Source of the DNA: Adenophora triphylla var. japonica
Taxonomy: Eukaryota > Streptophyta > Magnoliopsida > Asterales > Campanulaceae
Direction of reading: 5' to 3'
Length of the DNA: 64,000 nucleotides
Assembly: GCA_022495995.1 (NCBI GenBank)
Contig: JAFEMH010002450.1
Location: 1 to 64,000 of the forward strand
Of this stretch, positions 1-11,262 are shown piece after piece. Below the pieces are notes generated by a model. The model was given only the letters and a program-made list of their open reading frames with translations, ran no database searches and was not told the origin of the DNA. Every line of letters begins with the position of its first letter. The first letter of the stretch is position 1. A program made the position numbers and the translations under genes.

Positions 1-540
1 ATCGGTCTTACGTTTGACTCGCCGATTGATGATTTTGATGAAAGAAACGGGATTCCGTTATTTTTCTCGGAGAAATCGGACTTACGTTTGACTGTCGTTG
101 ATGATTTTGATGAAAGAAACGGGATTCCGTTATCTTTCTCGGGGAAATCGGTCTTACGTTTGACTGCCGTTTGATGATTTTGATGAAAGAAATGGGATTC
201 CGTTATTTTTCTCGGAGAAATCGGACTTACGTTTGACTGCCGTTGATGATTTTGATGAAAGAAACGGGATTCCGTTATTTTTCTCGGAGAAATCGGACTT
301 ACGTTTGACTGCCGTTGATGATTTTGATGAAAGAAACGGGATTCCGTTATCTTTCTCGGAGAAATCGGACTTACGTTTGACTGCCGTTGATGATTTTGAT
401 GAAAGAAACAGGATTCCGTTATCTTTCTCGGAGAAATCGGACTTACGTTTGACTGCCGTTGATGATTTTGATGAAAGAAACGGGATTCCGTTATCTTTCT
501 CGAAGAAATTGGACTTACGTTTGACTGCCGTTAGGGTTCC
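1..540. repeat. 72-bp tandem array, 3' UTR of element B
   Basis: About 7.5 copies of a 72-bp unit (starts near 28, 100, 173, 245, 317, 389, 461), each containing GATGATTTTGATGAAAGAAA and ending near ACTGCCGTT. The unit length is a multiple of three, so the array reads as a repetitive frame from 233 to 556, but nothing suggests a real protein. Its place between the antisense gene of B and the missing left LTR matches the repeat-rich 3' untranslated region known from Tat/Ogre elements. One unit is 73 bp, so drift has started. Confidence 0.9.
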
Positions 541-550
541 TTTGAAAGGG

Positions 551-577
551 GGTTAACTTTGGTTAACTTTGGTTAAC
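551..577 (+). promoter_or_regulatory. Cluster of three GGTTAAC boxes
   Basis: GGTTAACTTT occurs three times with a 10-bp period just after the tandem array and about 250 bp before the antisense gene start. Similar GGTTAAC boxes cluster at the outer end of both LTRs of element A (5431-5470 and 27069-27113). The motif resembles GT-element half sites of plant promoters. A regulatory role is inference. Confidence 0.3.
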
Positions 578-654
578 TCTGTTAAGTTGAGGACTAAACT
601 GCAGAGTCCTGGAATTTTCAAGGGCAAAATGGTCATTTTGCCACTTCCATTTCA

Positions 655-693
655 TCCGCGCGGATAGGAGCGTGATCTGGACAGGTTTAAATG
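655..693 (+). promoter_or_regulatory. Putative core promoter of B antisense gene 1
   Basis: The perfect palindrome TCCGCGCGGA (655-664, extended to ATCCGCGCGGAT) is followed after 21 bp by TTTAAATG (686-693), a TATA-like box. The same palindrome with similar flanks occurs upstream of the second antisense gene (27850) and in the LTR of B (43335). The gene start at 829 lies about 135 bp downstream. Palindrome and spacing are seen; promoter function is inferred. Confidence 0.5.
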
Positions 694-1739
694 AGGGCCA
701 ACGCCCTTTTCAGTTCCCTCTTCACTATTTCCAGTTTTCGAGAGAGAGAGAGACGAGGGAGAAGAAGAAAACCGCCATCAAGGCCTAGGAAGCTTCGAAA
801 TCTTCCGATTTCTTCGATTTTTCAAGCAATGGAACACGGGAAAGCTGCTATCCAAGGCCAAGGACGCGGTCCGGTTGCGGAGAGACGATTGGAGCTCGTT
901 CGAATGAGGAGGCATTATACTCTTTCGCAATCGATTGCGGAGGAGCCGTACCCCGATGCATGGCAACATTGGGCTTCTGATCCGAGTCTCCGTACGGTAT
1001 ACTTCGAATCTCTTCATTCCCTTTGTCGATTTTTCATTTGAAATTGATTTTTTGGGTGATTTTTTTTAGATCCGAAAATTTTGATGTTCTTGGACTTGAA
1101 ATTTTATTTTGATGCTTTGCATGTTGTAATGAGTATATGGGTAATGCATTTTGTTTGAAAAAAGAATGGGCATTTTGCCAAAAAAAAAATTTTTTTTTTA
1201 AATTCGAAAATTGTATTTTAAAATTCAAAAATTATGGTTTTTTTTTTTTTTGACACTGAAATTGGATTTTTGATGATTTGCATGTTGCAATGTGTTTGAA
1301 AAGCGTGGGCATTTTGCCACATTTTTTTTTGAAATATGAGGAATTCGCCCGAATTCGGGACGGACATGAATGTATGCATGTATGCACTCTTGTAGGATTT
1401 TTTTTTTTGTAATGGGATGATGAATGATATGAATGCATTTTTTTTGTGAGAGTGTGATTTTCTGTGAAAATGGGACGGATTTTTCGTTCCCTTGATTGAT
1501 TGAATGATTTGTGGAAAAACTGTTTATTTGTGCTATTTTATGAAAAATGGGACGGAGTTTTTACTTCCGTTGACTCGATTTTATTGACATGCTTTTTTTT
1601 CTATGTGTGAATGAATGAATGGTTGTTGAAAATCTTTTCTTTTGTGTAAGAAAAATGGGGCTGAGTCCATTGTATGTCGTTATGCTGCCCGATTTTTTTT
1701 TTTTTTTTTAAATTTTATGTCTATGATGCATGTGTATGC

Positions 1740-1885
1740 TCTCTCTTTTTTTTTGAATGAAATTTTTTTTGAATGCAATTTTTTTTTTTTGAATGCAAAT
1801 TTTTTTTTTGAATGCAAACTTTTTGAATGCAATTTTTTTTTTGAATGCCATTTTCTTTTTTTCTTTTTTTGAATGCAAAAATTTC
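1740..1885 (+). repeat. T-run / GAATGCAA repeats in intron 1
   Basis: Within intron 1 (997-1921) runs of 5-12 T alternate with GAATGCAA or a close variant about seven times, ending some 35 bp before the splice acceptor. This is U-rich intron sequence expanded as an imperfect tandem repeat. The rest of the intron is T-rich without other visible content. Confidence 0.7.
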
Positions 1886-3554
1886 TTTTTTCTGACTCTT
1901 TCTTTTTTTTTTCAATTGCAGGGTGGAGATCGCTTTGTGACGCAAAGAAATTCGAACAAGATGAAGACTCTAGGATCAGTGGAGTCTGTGGTTGACCTGT
2001 GGGACCGGCTTCCAGTCTTGGGCCGAGGAGCTTTGATGAGTCCTAGACAGATCGTTATTGAGACCGGGCTGTATGAGTTTATCGAGTGCCTGAGGGGGTT
2101 GGTCAAGTTTTCCAAGAGGAAGGGCCTAGTTTTTGCTTTGGCCCAGCATTGGTGGGACGCGACCCACACATTTCATTTTTTCTGGGGTGAGGCCACGGTT
2201 ACACCCTCCGACTATGCAGCGATCACACGCCTGTCCTTTAAAGGACGGAGCGTTGAGTGGAGGGATGGCTATAGTGACAGGGACCTGCAGGAGCTTCTGG
2301 GCTTTACCCCCATTCCCAAAAAGGGGATGGGGATGGAGTATGCCGTGGTCTACGGGAAGATCATGGAGACCATCGGGAATTACGAGCCTGGGGACGAGAG
2401 AGTGGGTGCGGTGCAGGTTGCCAGGGCTTTCTTGGGTTTGCCTTTTCGAGCACACTTTTTGGACACGCCGAGGGGACGGCGATGTTCGCTTTGCTGAGGA
2501 GTTTGGAGGATGTGGAGATGGCTGGGGAGGTCTCTTGGGGAGAGGCAGGGCTGGCAGAGCTCTATTTTGCCTTGGATCGATACAGCCGGAAGGCTGTCAG
2601 CTCTTTGACATGCTTCGAGTTTCCTCTGGAGGTACAAGCTTTCTTTTTGCTTTCTCTCTTTTCTTTAAGCACGTATTCCTCATTTTTTTTGCACCGGATT
2701 GATGGGATTTTCTCTTTCGCATGTATGGGCTTTGGAGTTCTTTCACGTCACGATGTGGCGGCAGCCGGCAGAGTACATCGGGGCATACCCGGCCATGCTC
2801 TCCTGGAGCAAGTATGCTCGGGAGAAGATAGGTTCTAAGGGGCGCACGACCCTTAAGTACAGGGAGTTCCTGCCTTTGACGAGGGCTGAGACGGATGAGG
2901 GGATGGTATTTTATCCCTGGGACCGCTTCGATGTGGAGCAGCTGAAGGGTGCCGAGATATGGACCGTGCAGCGGAGGATTTTGAGGGGCTTGACTTGCGA
3001 CGTGTATTATCTGGGAGAGAGAGTGACTCGCCAGCATGGCGTGAACTCGCCTTTGATGGATCCAGTGGAGCCTCCCGCCGACATGATGCATCCGAGCGAG
3101 CGGTCGGAAACCTGGGGCGATTATCGAGGTGGCCAGCACTTCTCAGCATTCGTGGCGATTGAGCAGTATCCGGTATTCATCTTGAGGAGGTTGAGGATGC
3201 CCCAGGTCCTTAAGCGAGAGGGGGTAGGGATCGTACAGTACCCGCGGACGGACTTTTCATATGTCCAGGATGGGGTCCGATTGAGGGTGCAGATCCCTCA
3301 GCCTGAGCGGCTTCCACGAGCTTTTCAGCCTCGTCCGGGTATGAAGGTATGGCTTCTCCTTCCCACCTCTTTTGTTTCTGTCTTTTCCTTTCTTTCCTGT
3401 CGTCATTTTTCGCCTCAACTGTTTCTGACGCTTTTGCTTCCGTGCATTTTCCGGAGGTGGTCGTGGAGAAGCTGACGAAGCAGGTGATCGGGGCTAAGAG
3501 ATTCATCAGGAGGATGGTTGCTTGTGGAGCCCCTCAGGCTAGAGCGAGGCGAGC

Positions 3555-3559
3555 ACAGC
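3555..3559. repeat. Target-site duplication of element A (left)
   Basis: ACAGC directly precedes the TG of the left LTR. The same five bases follow the right LTR at 27152. Removing A and one copy restores the open frame of the B antisense gene. Confidence 0.92.
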
Positions 3560-4410
3560 TGAAATTACCCGATCTTTTTCGCGCGCGGGGGCGGCGAAAA
3601 AGGCGGTTGTCTTTCGCGGGGGGTTGGTGTCTGAGACCTCGCTTCACGGGAAGGAGCAGAATGAGGAGTCGCCACGCGGTTTTGTATTTTGAGCCCAAAC
3701 GTTGAGAAACGGCTATTGCGAAAAGGTGTCATTTTATTGGTAGCAAAAACTTAGGAAAAGGCTTTTTGAAAAAGGGGATCATTTTTATTGGCGGCAAAAC
3801 GAGTAAAAAGCTTTTTTTGTACCAGAGATTGTTAGGTTCGGAGGTCAAGTTACGTTTCGGGTAGAGTATGACGAGATCGCCCGAAACGCCTCGCATGACG
3901 AGTCTTTCTACCTTTCTCGAAATCGTGTGTGTGTGTGTGTGTCTTTTGAAATGGGGGCTTGAATGACAAGCTTAATCTTGGTTTGAGTGACAAACGTTGA
4001 TTAGGTGACTTTGTTTGAAAAGACGAGCGTTTGAATGACAAACGTCGGTTTGAGTTTGAAATGAGCGTTTGCGTGGCAAACGTCGACTTTGAGCCATATG
4101 AGTCATTGTTAACGATTTTTACGGGAAAAATGCGTATTAAATGATTTTAAGTGTCAAATGGCGGCTTTGAGTTTGAAGACGAGCGTTTTGAAAGAGAGTT
4201 CGACGGACGAACTCCGGTTTTGAACCGGGCATTACATTGTTAACGATTTTTACGGGAAAAATGCGTATTAAATGATATGCGATCAACGAATCGGGTTGCG
4301 ACTCGGACTTTTGAAAAGTAAATACTATCACAATCCAAACGGATCGGACTTGTAAATGACAGTATTTAAAGCGGTGTCAACGGAATCAAACGATCCGGAA
4401 TTGTAAATGA

Positions 4411-4558
4411 CGATCAACGAGGCCAAACGGCTCGGAATTGTAAATGACGATCAACGAGGCCAAACGGCTCGGAAGTGTAAATGACGATCAACGAGGCCAA
4501 ACGGCTCGGAATTGTAAATGACGATCAACGAGGCCAAACGGCTCGGATTTGTAAATGA
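4411..4558. repeat. 37-bp tandem repeat in left LTR (4 copies)
   Basis: Units start at 4411, 4448, 4485 and 4522 with CGATCAACGAGGCCAAACGG. The right LTR has only two copies (26108 and 26145). Copy number therefore changed in one LTR after insertion. Confidence 0.9.
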
Positions 4559-4986
4559 CGTGAAAGTAAACGGAACGGGGTCGGAACGCCGTTTTAACCC
4601 GTGATTACTTCTCTTACGGAAAGAGAAGAGGATCGAGGGGCTAAAACGTATCGGACCCCGTTAGACGGAGGCATCTACATTTTGACAATGACGTTCGAAA
4701 CGATTATAGCGGCGGCGCGTAACCGAGACGGAACGGAAGATTCCGAGAGAGGGAGTTGTACCTATTGCTAGGGTCGACTCCTTTGGCTCGGGAGGTGTGC
4801 ACGGGACACGGAAAGTTGTTCGAAAGGTTGTTTCGAAGTTGTAGGGTGCGTATTTGATCGAAATACGAAGGTTTCACGCGAATCGAGACAAAACGGGAGC
4901 TCGGGAGGGGTGGAAACCAGTTTGGACCGTGGGGTATGTGATTTTTTGGTATCAAAATCCCCTTCTTTGCCTTTGACAGCAACTTC

Positions 4987-5027
4987 TATTTATAGGGTGA
5001 AAATTGCGGTAGGAGTCCGTGGGACTT
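4987..5027 (-). promoter_or_regulatory. TATA box and GGACTC palindrome, left LTR
   Basis: On the minus strand a TATAAATA box (4994-4987) lies about 18 bp downstream of a degraded GAGTCC-n-GGACTT palindrome (5012-5027). The intact palindrome is seen in the right LTR at 26639-26652. This is the probable core promoter of A in its 3' LTR. Confidence 0.6.
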
Positions 5028-5508
5028 GGGCCCGGAATTTCGGGGTTTTGGGAATTTTGGAAATGCGGGGACTTGGCGGCAATTTCGGGAAAATTGCACG
5101 GTGAGTCCGGCGGACTTGGCTTGCAAACCGGGGGTATTTTGGTCTTTTGGCCTTGATTTGTGATTGACGAGTGACTAGGGAGGTGGCATGCGGGACACGT
5201 GTCACCGTGACTCACCGAAGTGTGGGAGTTCGTTCCTAGGTCCAGCTTTGTCCGTTTTTAAAATAACGGTCAGGAAATGTCAGAAACGCCCGGAAAGTGC
5301 GGAAAATGCGTTTTCGGGGAAAGCCATACTTTACGTGAGATGTCACGTGTTAAGTACGGTTCGACGTCGGGATGCACCTGGGCTGTCCGAGATGTCTCGT
5401 TAGCGCAGCAGCAGGGAGTTTAACGAGTTAGGTTAACCTGGAGCGGGCCGGTTAACGGATTTGGTTAACTTTCAGGCGGATTGGACGATCCGGATTTGGG
5501 TACTTACA

Positions 5509-5550
5509 GTTAGCCCTCGGCGACGTCTCCTCCCGAAGGAGGTGGGGTCG
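5509..5550 (-). other. Possible polypurine tract region of element A
   Basis: On the minus strand the bases just upstream of the 3' LTR include GGGAGGAGACG and GAGGGCTAAC before TGTAAGTACC. No long clean purine run abuts the LTR, so the plus-strand primer is only tentatively placed. Confidence 0.3.
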
Positions 5551-5929
5551 ATTGAAAAAGATAAGGATCCAAATCGGGATGCCTTACTTTGAAGGAGACA
5601 CAGGCGGTCACCGGCCGGACCCTTAGCGAAAAGGATTCCTACGTATCCCGAGGGGAATCAAGCCGATCGTAGTTCGAAAAGGGGCAAGGACCGCGCATGG
5701 GGACCTTGACCCGAGCGAGACCGTTAGGAGGCGTCTAAACAAAGCTTTGGATGAGACCATTCGCTAGGTACACAGCCCGTGCACGAATGGAGACTATTAG
5801 GAGGCGTGCGAACACAGGGAGGAGACCATTAGCGAGGTATCGGAACCTGAATGGAGACTATTAGGAGGCGTCGAACAGGACTTCAAACCTTCGAGGCGTG
5901 TGGTGCCTCAAACCGGAGTTGCGATGTTG
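5551..5929. other. Untranslated region of A with short repeats
   Basis: No gene is visible. Short repeats such as ATGGAGACTATTAGGAGGCG recur around 5720-5870, forming the degenerate start of the tandem arrays that follow. Confidence 0.5.
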
Positions 5930-6960
5930 TGAGGGCTTTCGTGCCTTGGAGTGCTGGGCTTATTCCTTGTTGCCGAGTTTTATCTGTGGGGATGAGCGTT
6001 CGGAGCTTACTTGGATGGCCGAAGAGGGATTGTTGCAAGGTGTTCGTGCCTTGGAGTTCGGGCTTATTGCATTGCCGGTGAGATCTTGATTTGCAAGGCG
6101 TTCGTACCTTGGGGTTCGGGCTTATTGTCATTGTTCTTAGGAGAGATGACCATTTGCGAGGCGTTCGTACCTTGGGGTTCGGGCTTATTGCATTGCTTGG
6201 AGATGACTTGTTTGCAAGGCGTTCGTACCTTGGGGTTCGGAGCTTATTCTTTGTTCTGGAGAGATGATTATTTGCAAGGCGTTCGTACCTTGGGGTTCGG
6301 AGCTTATTGCGTTGCGGAGATGATCATTTGCGAGGCGTTCGTACCTTGGGGTTCGGGCTTATTCTTTGTTGCCGGAGATGACCATTTGCGGCGTTCGTAC
6401 CTTGGGGTTCGGGCTTATTGGCTTGTGCCGGTGATGACTATTTGCAAGGCGTTCGTACCTTGGGGTTCGGGCTTATTCTTTGTTGCGGAGATGACTATTT
6501 GCAAGGCGTTCGTACCTTGGGGTTCGGGCTTATTCATTGCATTGCGGGAGATGATTATTTGCAAGGCGTTCGTACCTTGGGGTTCGGGCTTATTGCTGTT
6601 GCCAGAGAGACTATTTGCAAGGCGTTCGTACCTTGGGGTTCGGGCTTATTGCTTGCCATTCTTAGGAGAGATGACCATTTTGTAAGGCGTTCGTACCTTG
6701 GGGTTCGGGCTTATTGCTGTTCTTAGGAAATGACCATTTGCAAAGGCGTTCGTACCTTGGGGTTCGGGCTTATTGCATTGCCGGAGATGATTATTTGCAA
6801 GGCGTTCGCCACCTTGGGGTTCGGGCTTATTCACATTGCCGGAGATGACTTGTTTGCAAAGGCGTTCGTACCTTGGGGTTCGGGCTTATTGCTGCGGAGA
6901 TGATTATTTTGCAAGGCGTTCGTACCTTGGGGTTCGGGCTTATTGCTTGTTGCCGGAGAT
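5930..6960. repeat. 58-bp tandem array, 3' UTR of element A
   Basis: About 17 copies of a 55-65-bp unit with the core TTCGTACCTTGGGGTTCGGG followed by CTTATT, then a variable stretch and GGAGATGACTATTTGCAAGG. The first two copies are most diverged. It fills the place between the 3' LTR and the antisense genes where Tat elements carry variable arrays. Frames through it read as repetitive peptides only. Confidence 0.92.
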
Positions 6961-7084
6961 GACTAGCGAAGGTCTCGATAAGAGAGTGGAGGTCGGACCG
7001 CGAAGGTCGGGATCAAGCTTGTTTGAAATCGGACCAGTGAAAGGTCGCGAGTGGGAATCGGGACCGTGAAAGGTCGCGATTGAG

Positions 7085-7812
7085 AGTTTAATGGTGAGGA
7101 CCATTTAAATTTTAACGTCGGGAGACGGAATTGTGATTGGGATGTCCGGGGACATGATTGAGCGTTTGAATGTCAAACGTCAGTTGGGGATTAAATTTAA
7201 CGTCTGGAGACGGAATTGTAACTGGAATGTCCGGAGACATGGTTGAACGTTTGAATGTCAAACGTCGGCGGAATTTAAGACGTCTGCGTCGGGGAGACGG
7301 CGTTAGTGAGAACTAGCGGGAATTGCGTGCGGAGACGAGCGTTAGTGAAAACTAAGCGAGAATTTAACGTCTGGAGACGAGCGTTAGTGAAAATTAAGCG
7401 GAGAATTTAACGTGCGGAGACGAGCGTTAGTGAAAACTAGCTGGGAATTTAACGTGCGGGAGACGAGCGTTAGTGAAAACTAGCAGAATTTAACGTGCGG
7501 AGACGAGCGTTAGTGAAAACTAGCCCGGAATTTAACGTGCGGAGACGGCGTTAGTGAAAACTAACGGGAATTTAACGTCTGAGACGAGCGTTAGTGAAAA
7601 CTAGCGAGAATTTAACGTGCGGAGACGGCGTTAGTGAAAACTAATTTGAGAATTTAACGTCTGGAGACGAGCGTTAGTGAAAACTAGCGAGAATTTAACG
7701 TCTGGAGATGAGCGTTAGTGAAAACTAAGCGAGAATTTAACGTGCGGAGACGAGCGTTAGTGAAAACTAACCCGGGAATTTAACGTGCGGAGACGCGTTA
7801 GTGAAAACTAGC
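7085..7812. repeat. Second tandem array of A, about 42-bp units
   Basis: About 13 units of GAGACGAGCGTTAGTGAAAA plus CTAGCGGGAATTTAACGTGC, preceded by two longer units (7085-7290) that carry GAGCGTTTGAATGTCAAACG. That last motif is also found three times in the LTR of A, so this array probably grew from LTR-derived sequence. Confidence 0.88.
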
Positions 7813-7903
7813 GGGAAATTTTACACTTTCGGGGCCAAAAGTGGTAAAATTGGAATCGCCTTAGCGAGGGCAAAAGGGGCAAAAATTATTACGGGTGCGG
7901 TAA

Positions 7904-7946
7904 GAGTCCGGTGGACTTTTTTGCATTTTCCGAAACCTTTTAAATG
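7904..7946 (+). promoter_or_regulatory. Putative core promoter of A antisense gene 1
   Basis: GAGTCCGGTGGACTT (7904-7918) is followed after 20 bp by TTTAAATG (7939-7946). The stretch GCGGTAAGAGTCCG is nearly the same as GCGGTAGGAGTCCG in the LTR of A at 5006. The start codon of the antisense gene is at 8069. Layout matches that at 655-693 in element B. Confidence 0.5.
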
Positions 7947-8068
7947 CTGCGAAATTTGGGGAAGAAAATGGCCATTTCTTCCATTGTTGCCGGCGAGAGA
8001 GGAGAGAAAAGAGAGAGAAATCCAACCCAAATTGCAAGGTTTGCTCGAATTTGTGAGGGAAAATCGCT

Positions 8069-10690
8069 ATGGAGGGTGAAGGAGGACCAATGGCTCGCCA
8101 CGGAAGGACCGACGACGAAAGAACTCGATTGGTTCGGACCATTCGAACCACCACTCTTCCATTGAATCCGGCGGAGTTTTATCAGGCGAGGATAGACACA
8201 ACTCCAAGGATGGGATCGAAAGACAAGTAAGTTCGCTACAAATTCCATTAATTTCAAGAATGTGCATTCTTTAAATGTTAGAAATTTGTTAGGAATTTAC
8301 TTAGGGATTTTGGTGCCCGATTTGGGAGCTTTTGACTTTGCTATGAATCGTTGTCGAAATTGACTAGGACGTAGTTCAATTGACATCATGGGTAGATGAC
8401 ATAAAAATTTTGGTTGCAAAATTCCATGTCTAAATGCATTTTCCAAAATTAAAGTAGCTTTAATTCGGGACGGAGCGAGATTTTCGAAAAATTCGAAAGA
8501 ATTTGAAAGTTCCGGACTCGACGGAGTTTTCGAAATGATTTTGAAAGTTCCGGATTCGACGGAGTTTTCGAAGTGATTTTGAAAGTTCCGGATTCGACGG
8601 AGTTTTCGAAATGATTTTGAAAGTTCGGATTCGACGGAGTTTTCGAAAGATTTTGAAAGTTCCGGATTCGACGGAGTTTTCGGAAGATTTTGAAAGTTCG
8701 CAGAAATAAATGAGAACCGTATACGCATTGCATCCTTTTGACATGCGTTGGTGCATTTACGTTGACGTTGCTTCTGTCTTGTTTGTACGCGAGGGACGAG
8801 GGGATGGTTGATACCCACGCATACCGGAAGAGTCGGGGGTGCCTTTGAGAGGCGGTGCAGGTATTGTGGGGCCTTATTCGGACGTGGCGAGAGGAGAGAG
8901 AGGAGTCCACGGCAGTGGTGATTGACTCCGGCCGGCATTTGGGTTTATCAGTCTTGTAGGCTGCGGCAGTGATACGCCGAGGGGCGGAGTCCATGTATGT
9001 CGCGCGAGCGAAATGCGGTGGGATACGACCCACACTTTCCATTTCGAGATGGGGAGCGACGGTGACTCCTACGGATTTTGCCGCTATCATTTGGGTTGCC
9101 GACTTATGGCAACGCGCTAGTGTGGGTTGATGGTTACACCCGGGAGGCCGGTTATGCAGGGCTGCTGGGTTTCGATATTACCGATGCCGGGGGCTTAGGC
9201 ATTCGGTACGAGGCCGATGGAGCATCACTTGAGGGCGGGTGTCGCCGATTATCCGGCTGGGTCTTTGAGGATGACCGCGGAGCGTCTGGCTCGAGGGTTC
9301 CTTTGGTTTCGCTGTCGGCCGACCTTGTTCCCGACTTCGAAACGTCTTGTCACTTCCCTCTGCTCGGGTCGGCGACGAATCTGGATGCCGTGAGGGGTTT
9401 GCGTGGGGAGGCTGGGTGGCCGAGCTCTACCATTCTTTGGACGGAGTTCTCGCGGGGAGAGGAGCACACATTTAAGCACTTCACGCTGTCTTGGATGTAA
9501 GTTTACGTGCTTTTTCTCTTTCTTGCCTCTTTTATGTACTCGTATGTATACGCTTTGTAGTTGACATAACTTTCCATTCTCTTGGCGAGTGCAGTGCTAC
9601 GAGGTGTTCGGTCCGCGGAGCTTGGGACGTCGAGGAGCCGTGCCGTCCCTGTTCCCTGCCTTCTTTGGTTTGGCGTAAGAAGGCGAAGAGGCGGTCTCTT
9701 CGAGGTTGGCACTCGAGTGTCGTACGAGGAGATATCTCTGGCGCGAACACAGGAGTTCTCGAGAGGATCCAGGTGACACAGTGGAGCGAGGTTTGATCAT
9801 GTCGCGGTGCGGATTGCAGCGAGACTACACTGGCGGCGGAAGCTCTGGTGGGACTTCAGCTGCGGACGCCATGTCTGGGGGAGAGGGTGACTCGTCGGCA
9901 TAGGCGGGGTCCCTTCCTTTGGTGCCGGTGGATCCTCCTGTACATGAAGCATCCCAGGAGATGCGATGGATGAGGTGGAGGGATACCTTCGGGGTGTGTA
10001 CTTCACCGAGTACATCATAGCGGGGGCCGCTTATGATGTTTTCTTGAGGATGAGGAGGAGCCCGCGGAGTGCGGCATAGGGAGGGCGAGGTCCTGGAGGT
10101 CCTCGACATTTTCTGTCCGCGAGCTAGGCTAGCGTACGAGGGGCTGGACGGATTCCTTGCAGCGACTTGTGATTCCGCTCCCACTGAGCCGAGACCACGA
10201 TCTGAGGCGGACCCCAATGCTTCGGTGAGCATCTTTTACGATTTTACGCATTTGATAGTAGCATTACGCACATGATGCATCTGTACTTTACATTCGCTTT
10301 CGATGATTTTCTGGTTGCGGTGTATGCGGTCGTACGTACAATGAGGCCGTAGGCTGGTGGGACGGGTGGTCGCTACGCCGGGAGGCTCGTGGAGTTCATG
10401 CGGTGCGGTTCCGGAGGAGCGTGGGCGTCCGCGATCGGGGGCCGTCTAGGCCGAGGGTTCCTTTGCTCCACACGGTGGTGGGGAGGACTTCACGCGGGGT
10501 TTGGCCGGTTCGCGGGCGGAGCAGGCTGGATTTGGAGCTCCTTCTTGCGCACTCGGGCGCGAGAGAGTCCTCGAGTTCGCGTACTCAGGAGGCCACTTTG
10601 CCTATTCCCATTTGGAGGAGTTCGGCGAGTTCTGTTTGCGGCAGATCCGGCGGCGGCGGAGCGATGCGTCGAGTGTACGGATGACGAGCG
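8069..10690 (+). pseudogene. Antisense gene 1 of element A, decayed plant mobile domain gene
   Basis: This is a decayed homologue of the PMD gene of B. Exon 1 begins at 8069 and ends at a donor GTAAGTT at 8227. Exon 2 covers roughly 8785-9498 and contains ATVTPTDFAAI-like and WVDGY segments in shifting frames, matching ATVTPSDYAAI and WRDGY of B. An intron 9499-9595 has donor GTAAGT and acceptor GTGCAG, and a further donor GTGAGC lies at 10223. The end, DDERDSE and stop near 10690, mirrors the acidic tail of the B protein. Frames change every 100-200 bp through single-base losses. No working product is possible from this copy. Confidence 0.65.
8483..8700. repeat. 38-bp tandem repeat in intron 1 of the A antisense gene
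   Basis: Five to six copies of GATTCGACGGAGTTTTCG plus GAAATGATTTTGAAAGTTCC, period 37-39 bp. It lies inside the predicted first intron, as the T-run repeat does in B, but the sequences are unrelated. Confidence 0.88.
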
Positions 10691-11262
10691 GGACTCAGAG
10701 TAGTCCACTTTTCTTGCTTTCTTTCTTTACTATTTTGTTTAGACAAAATGCATGTATTTGTCGAGGAACAAATTTTGATTTGAAATGTATTTGCAAAAAG
10801 GCGCCGTGAGGGCGGAACACATGCCTTCGCATATTTATTACGTGATCACCTTTAGTTATTTTCGGCAAATAAGCAAATAGGTTAATCAAAAATAAATAAA
10901 AAGGAGAAATGCATTAAAAATTGAACGGGTCAAAAATTAAGCATGTATGCACTAATTTTTAATTATTTGCCTTGTTGCACGAGCCGGGCGGAAGGATATT
11001 GACATTGGTTAAATGAAATCGGGCGAGGCACGCGAGATTTCATAAGAGTGAAACAGGGCATGGTTTGGAAATGTTTCCAACTTTTAAAGCGGTAGGCTGC
11101 GAGAGTTGACAAGTCAGCTGCGAGAAAGTCCGTAGGACTTGAAATGAATTTCAGATTCTTTAAATTGCGGTTTCGGCTTTGCAATTTGTAAGAAGCTAGC
11201 ATTGCTTTTGCTCATTAAATTTGAGTTCTTTTCCATTTCTTAAGGTTTTCTTCACCTTCGAC
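10691..11262. other. Spacer between the two antisense pseudogenes of A
   Basis: AT-rich non-coding sequence. It corresponds in position to 27471-27985 of element B. I see no palindrome-TATA module here like those at 655, 7904 and 27850; no gene is visible. Confidence 0.5.

Larger units (their letters stand above)
829..3559 (+). pseudogene. Antisense gene 1 of element B, plant mobile domain protein (5' part)
   Basis: This encodes a plant mobile domain (aminotransferase-like, PMD/MAIN-like) protein carried antisense to gag-pol of B. Exons: 829-996, 1922-2631, 2723-3346 and 3457-3559, continuing at 27157 after the inserted element A. Intron 1 has donor GTATAC and acceptor TTGCAG and joins in phase 0. 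The PMD hallmark HWWDATHTFHF lies in exon 2, followed by a TVTPSDYAAIT-like segment typical of the family. Breaks: a one-base frameshift between about 2455 and 2482, a lost splice acceptor at 2722 (AG to AT), and the insertion of A at 3559. The spliced product would be about 640 residues. In other plant Tat elements such antisense genes are known; their role is unsettled. Confidence 0.75.
3560..5508 (-). repeat. Left (3') LTR of element A, 1949 bp
   Basis: Minus-strand LTR running TGTAAGTACCC (5508) to GGGTAATTTCA (3560). It pairs with 25258-27151. It is longer than its partner mainly because a 37-bp unit is present four times rather than twice. It contains a GT microsatellite (3927-3941), several CGTTTG-n5-CAAACG hairpins (around 4024-4082), a TATAAATA box and GGTTAAC boxes near the outer end. 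Confidence 0.92.

Noticed and set aside
233..556. Repetitive 107-codon frame
   Set aside because: It is the 72-bp tandem array read in frame; unit length divisible by three explains it, and neighbouring units shift frame.
2126..3149. Minus-strand frames under the PMD gene
   Set aside because: They are shadows of the + strand exons with no domain and no counterpart in A.
5851..7069. Long frames with repeated WGSGLL-type peptides
   Set aside because: They follow from the 58-bp array; frames change between units and no start context is convincing.
5930..7812. CRISPR-like regularly spaced repeats
   Set aside because: Spacers are themselves similar and the setting is a plant retrotransposon; ordinary tandem arrays.
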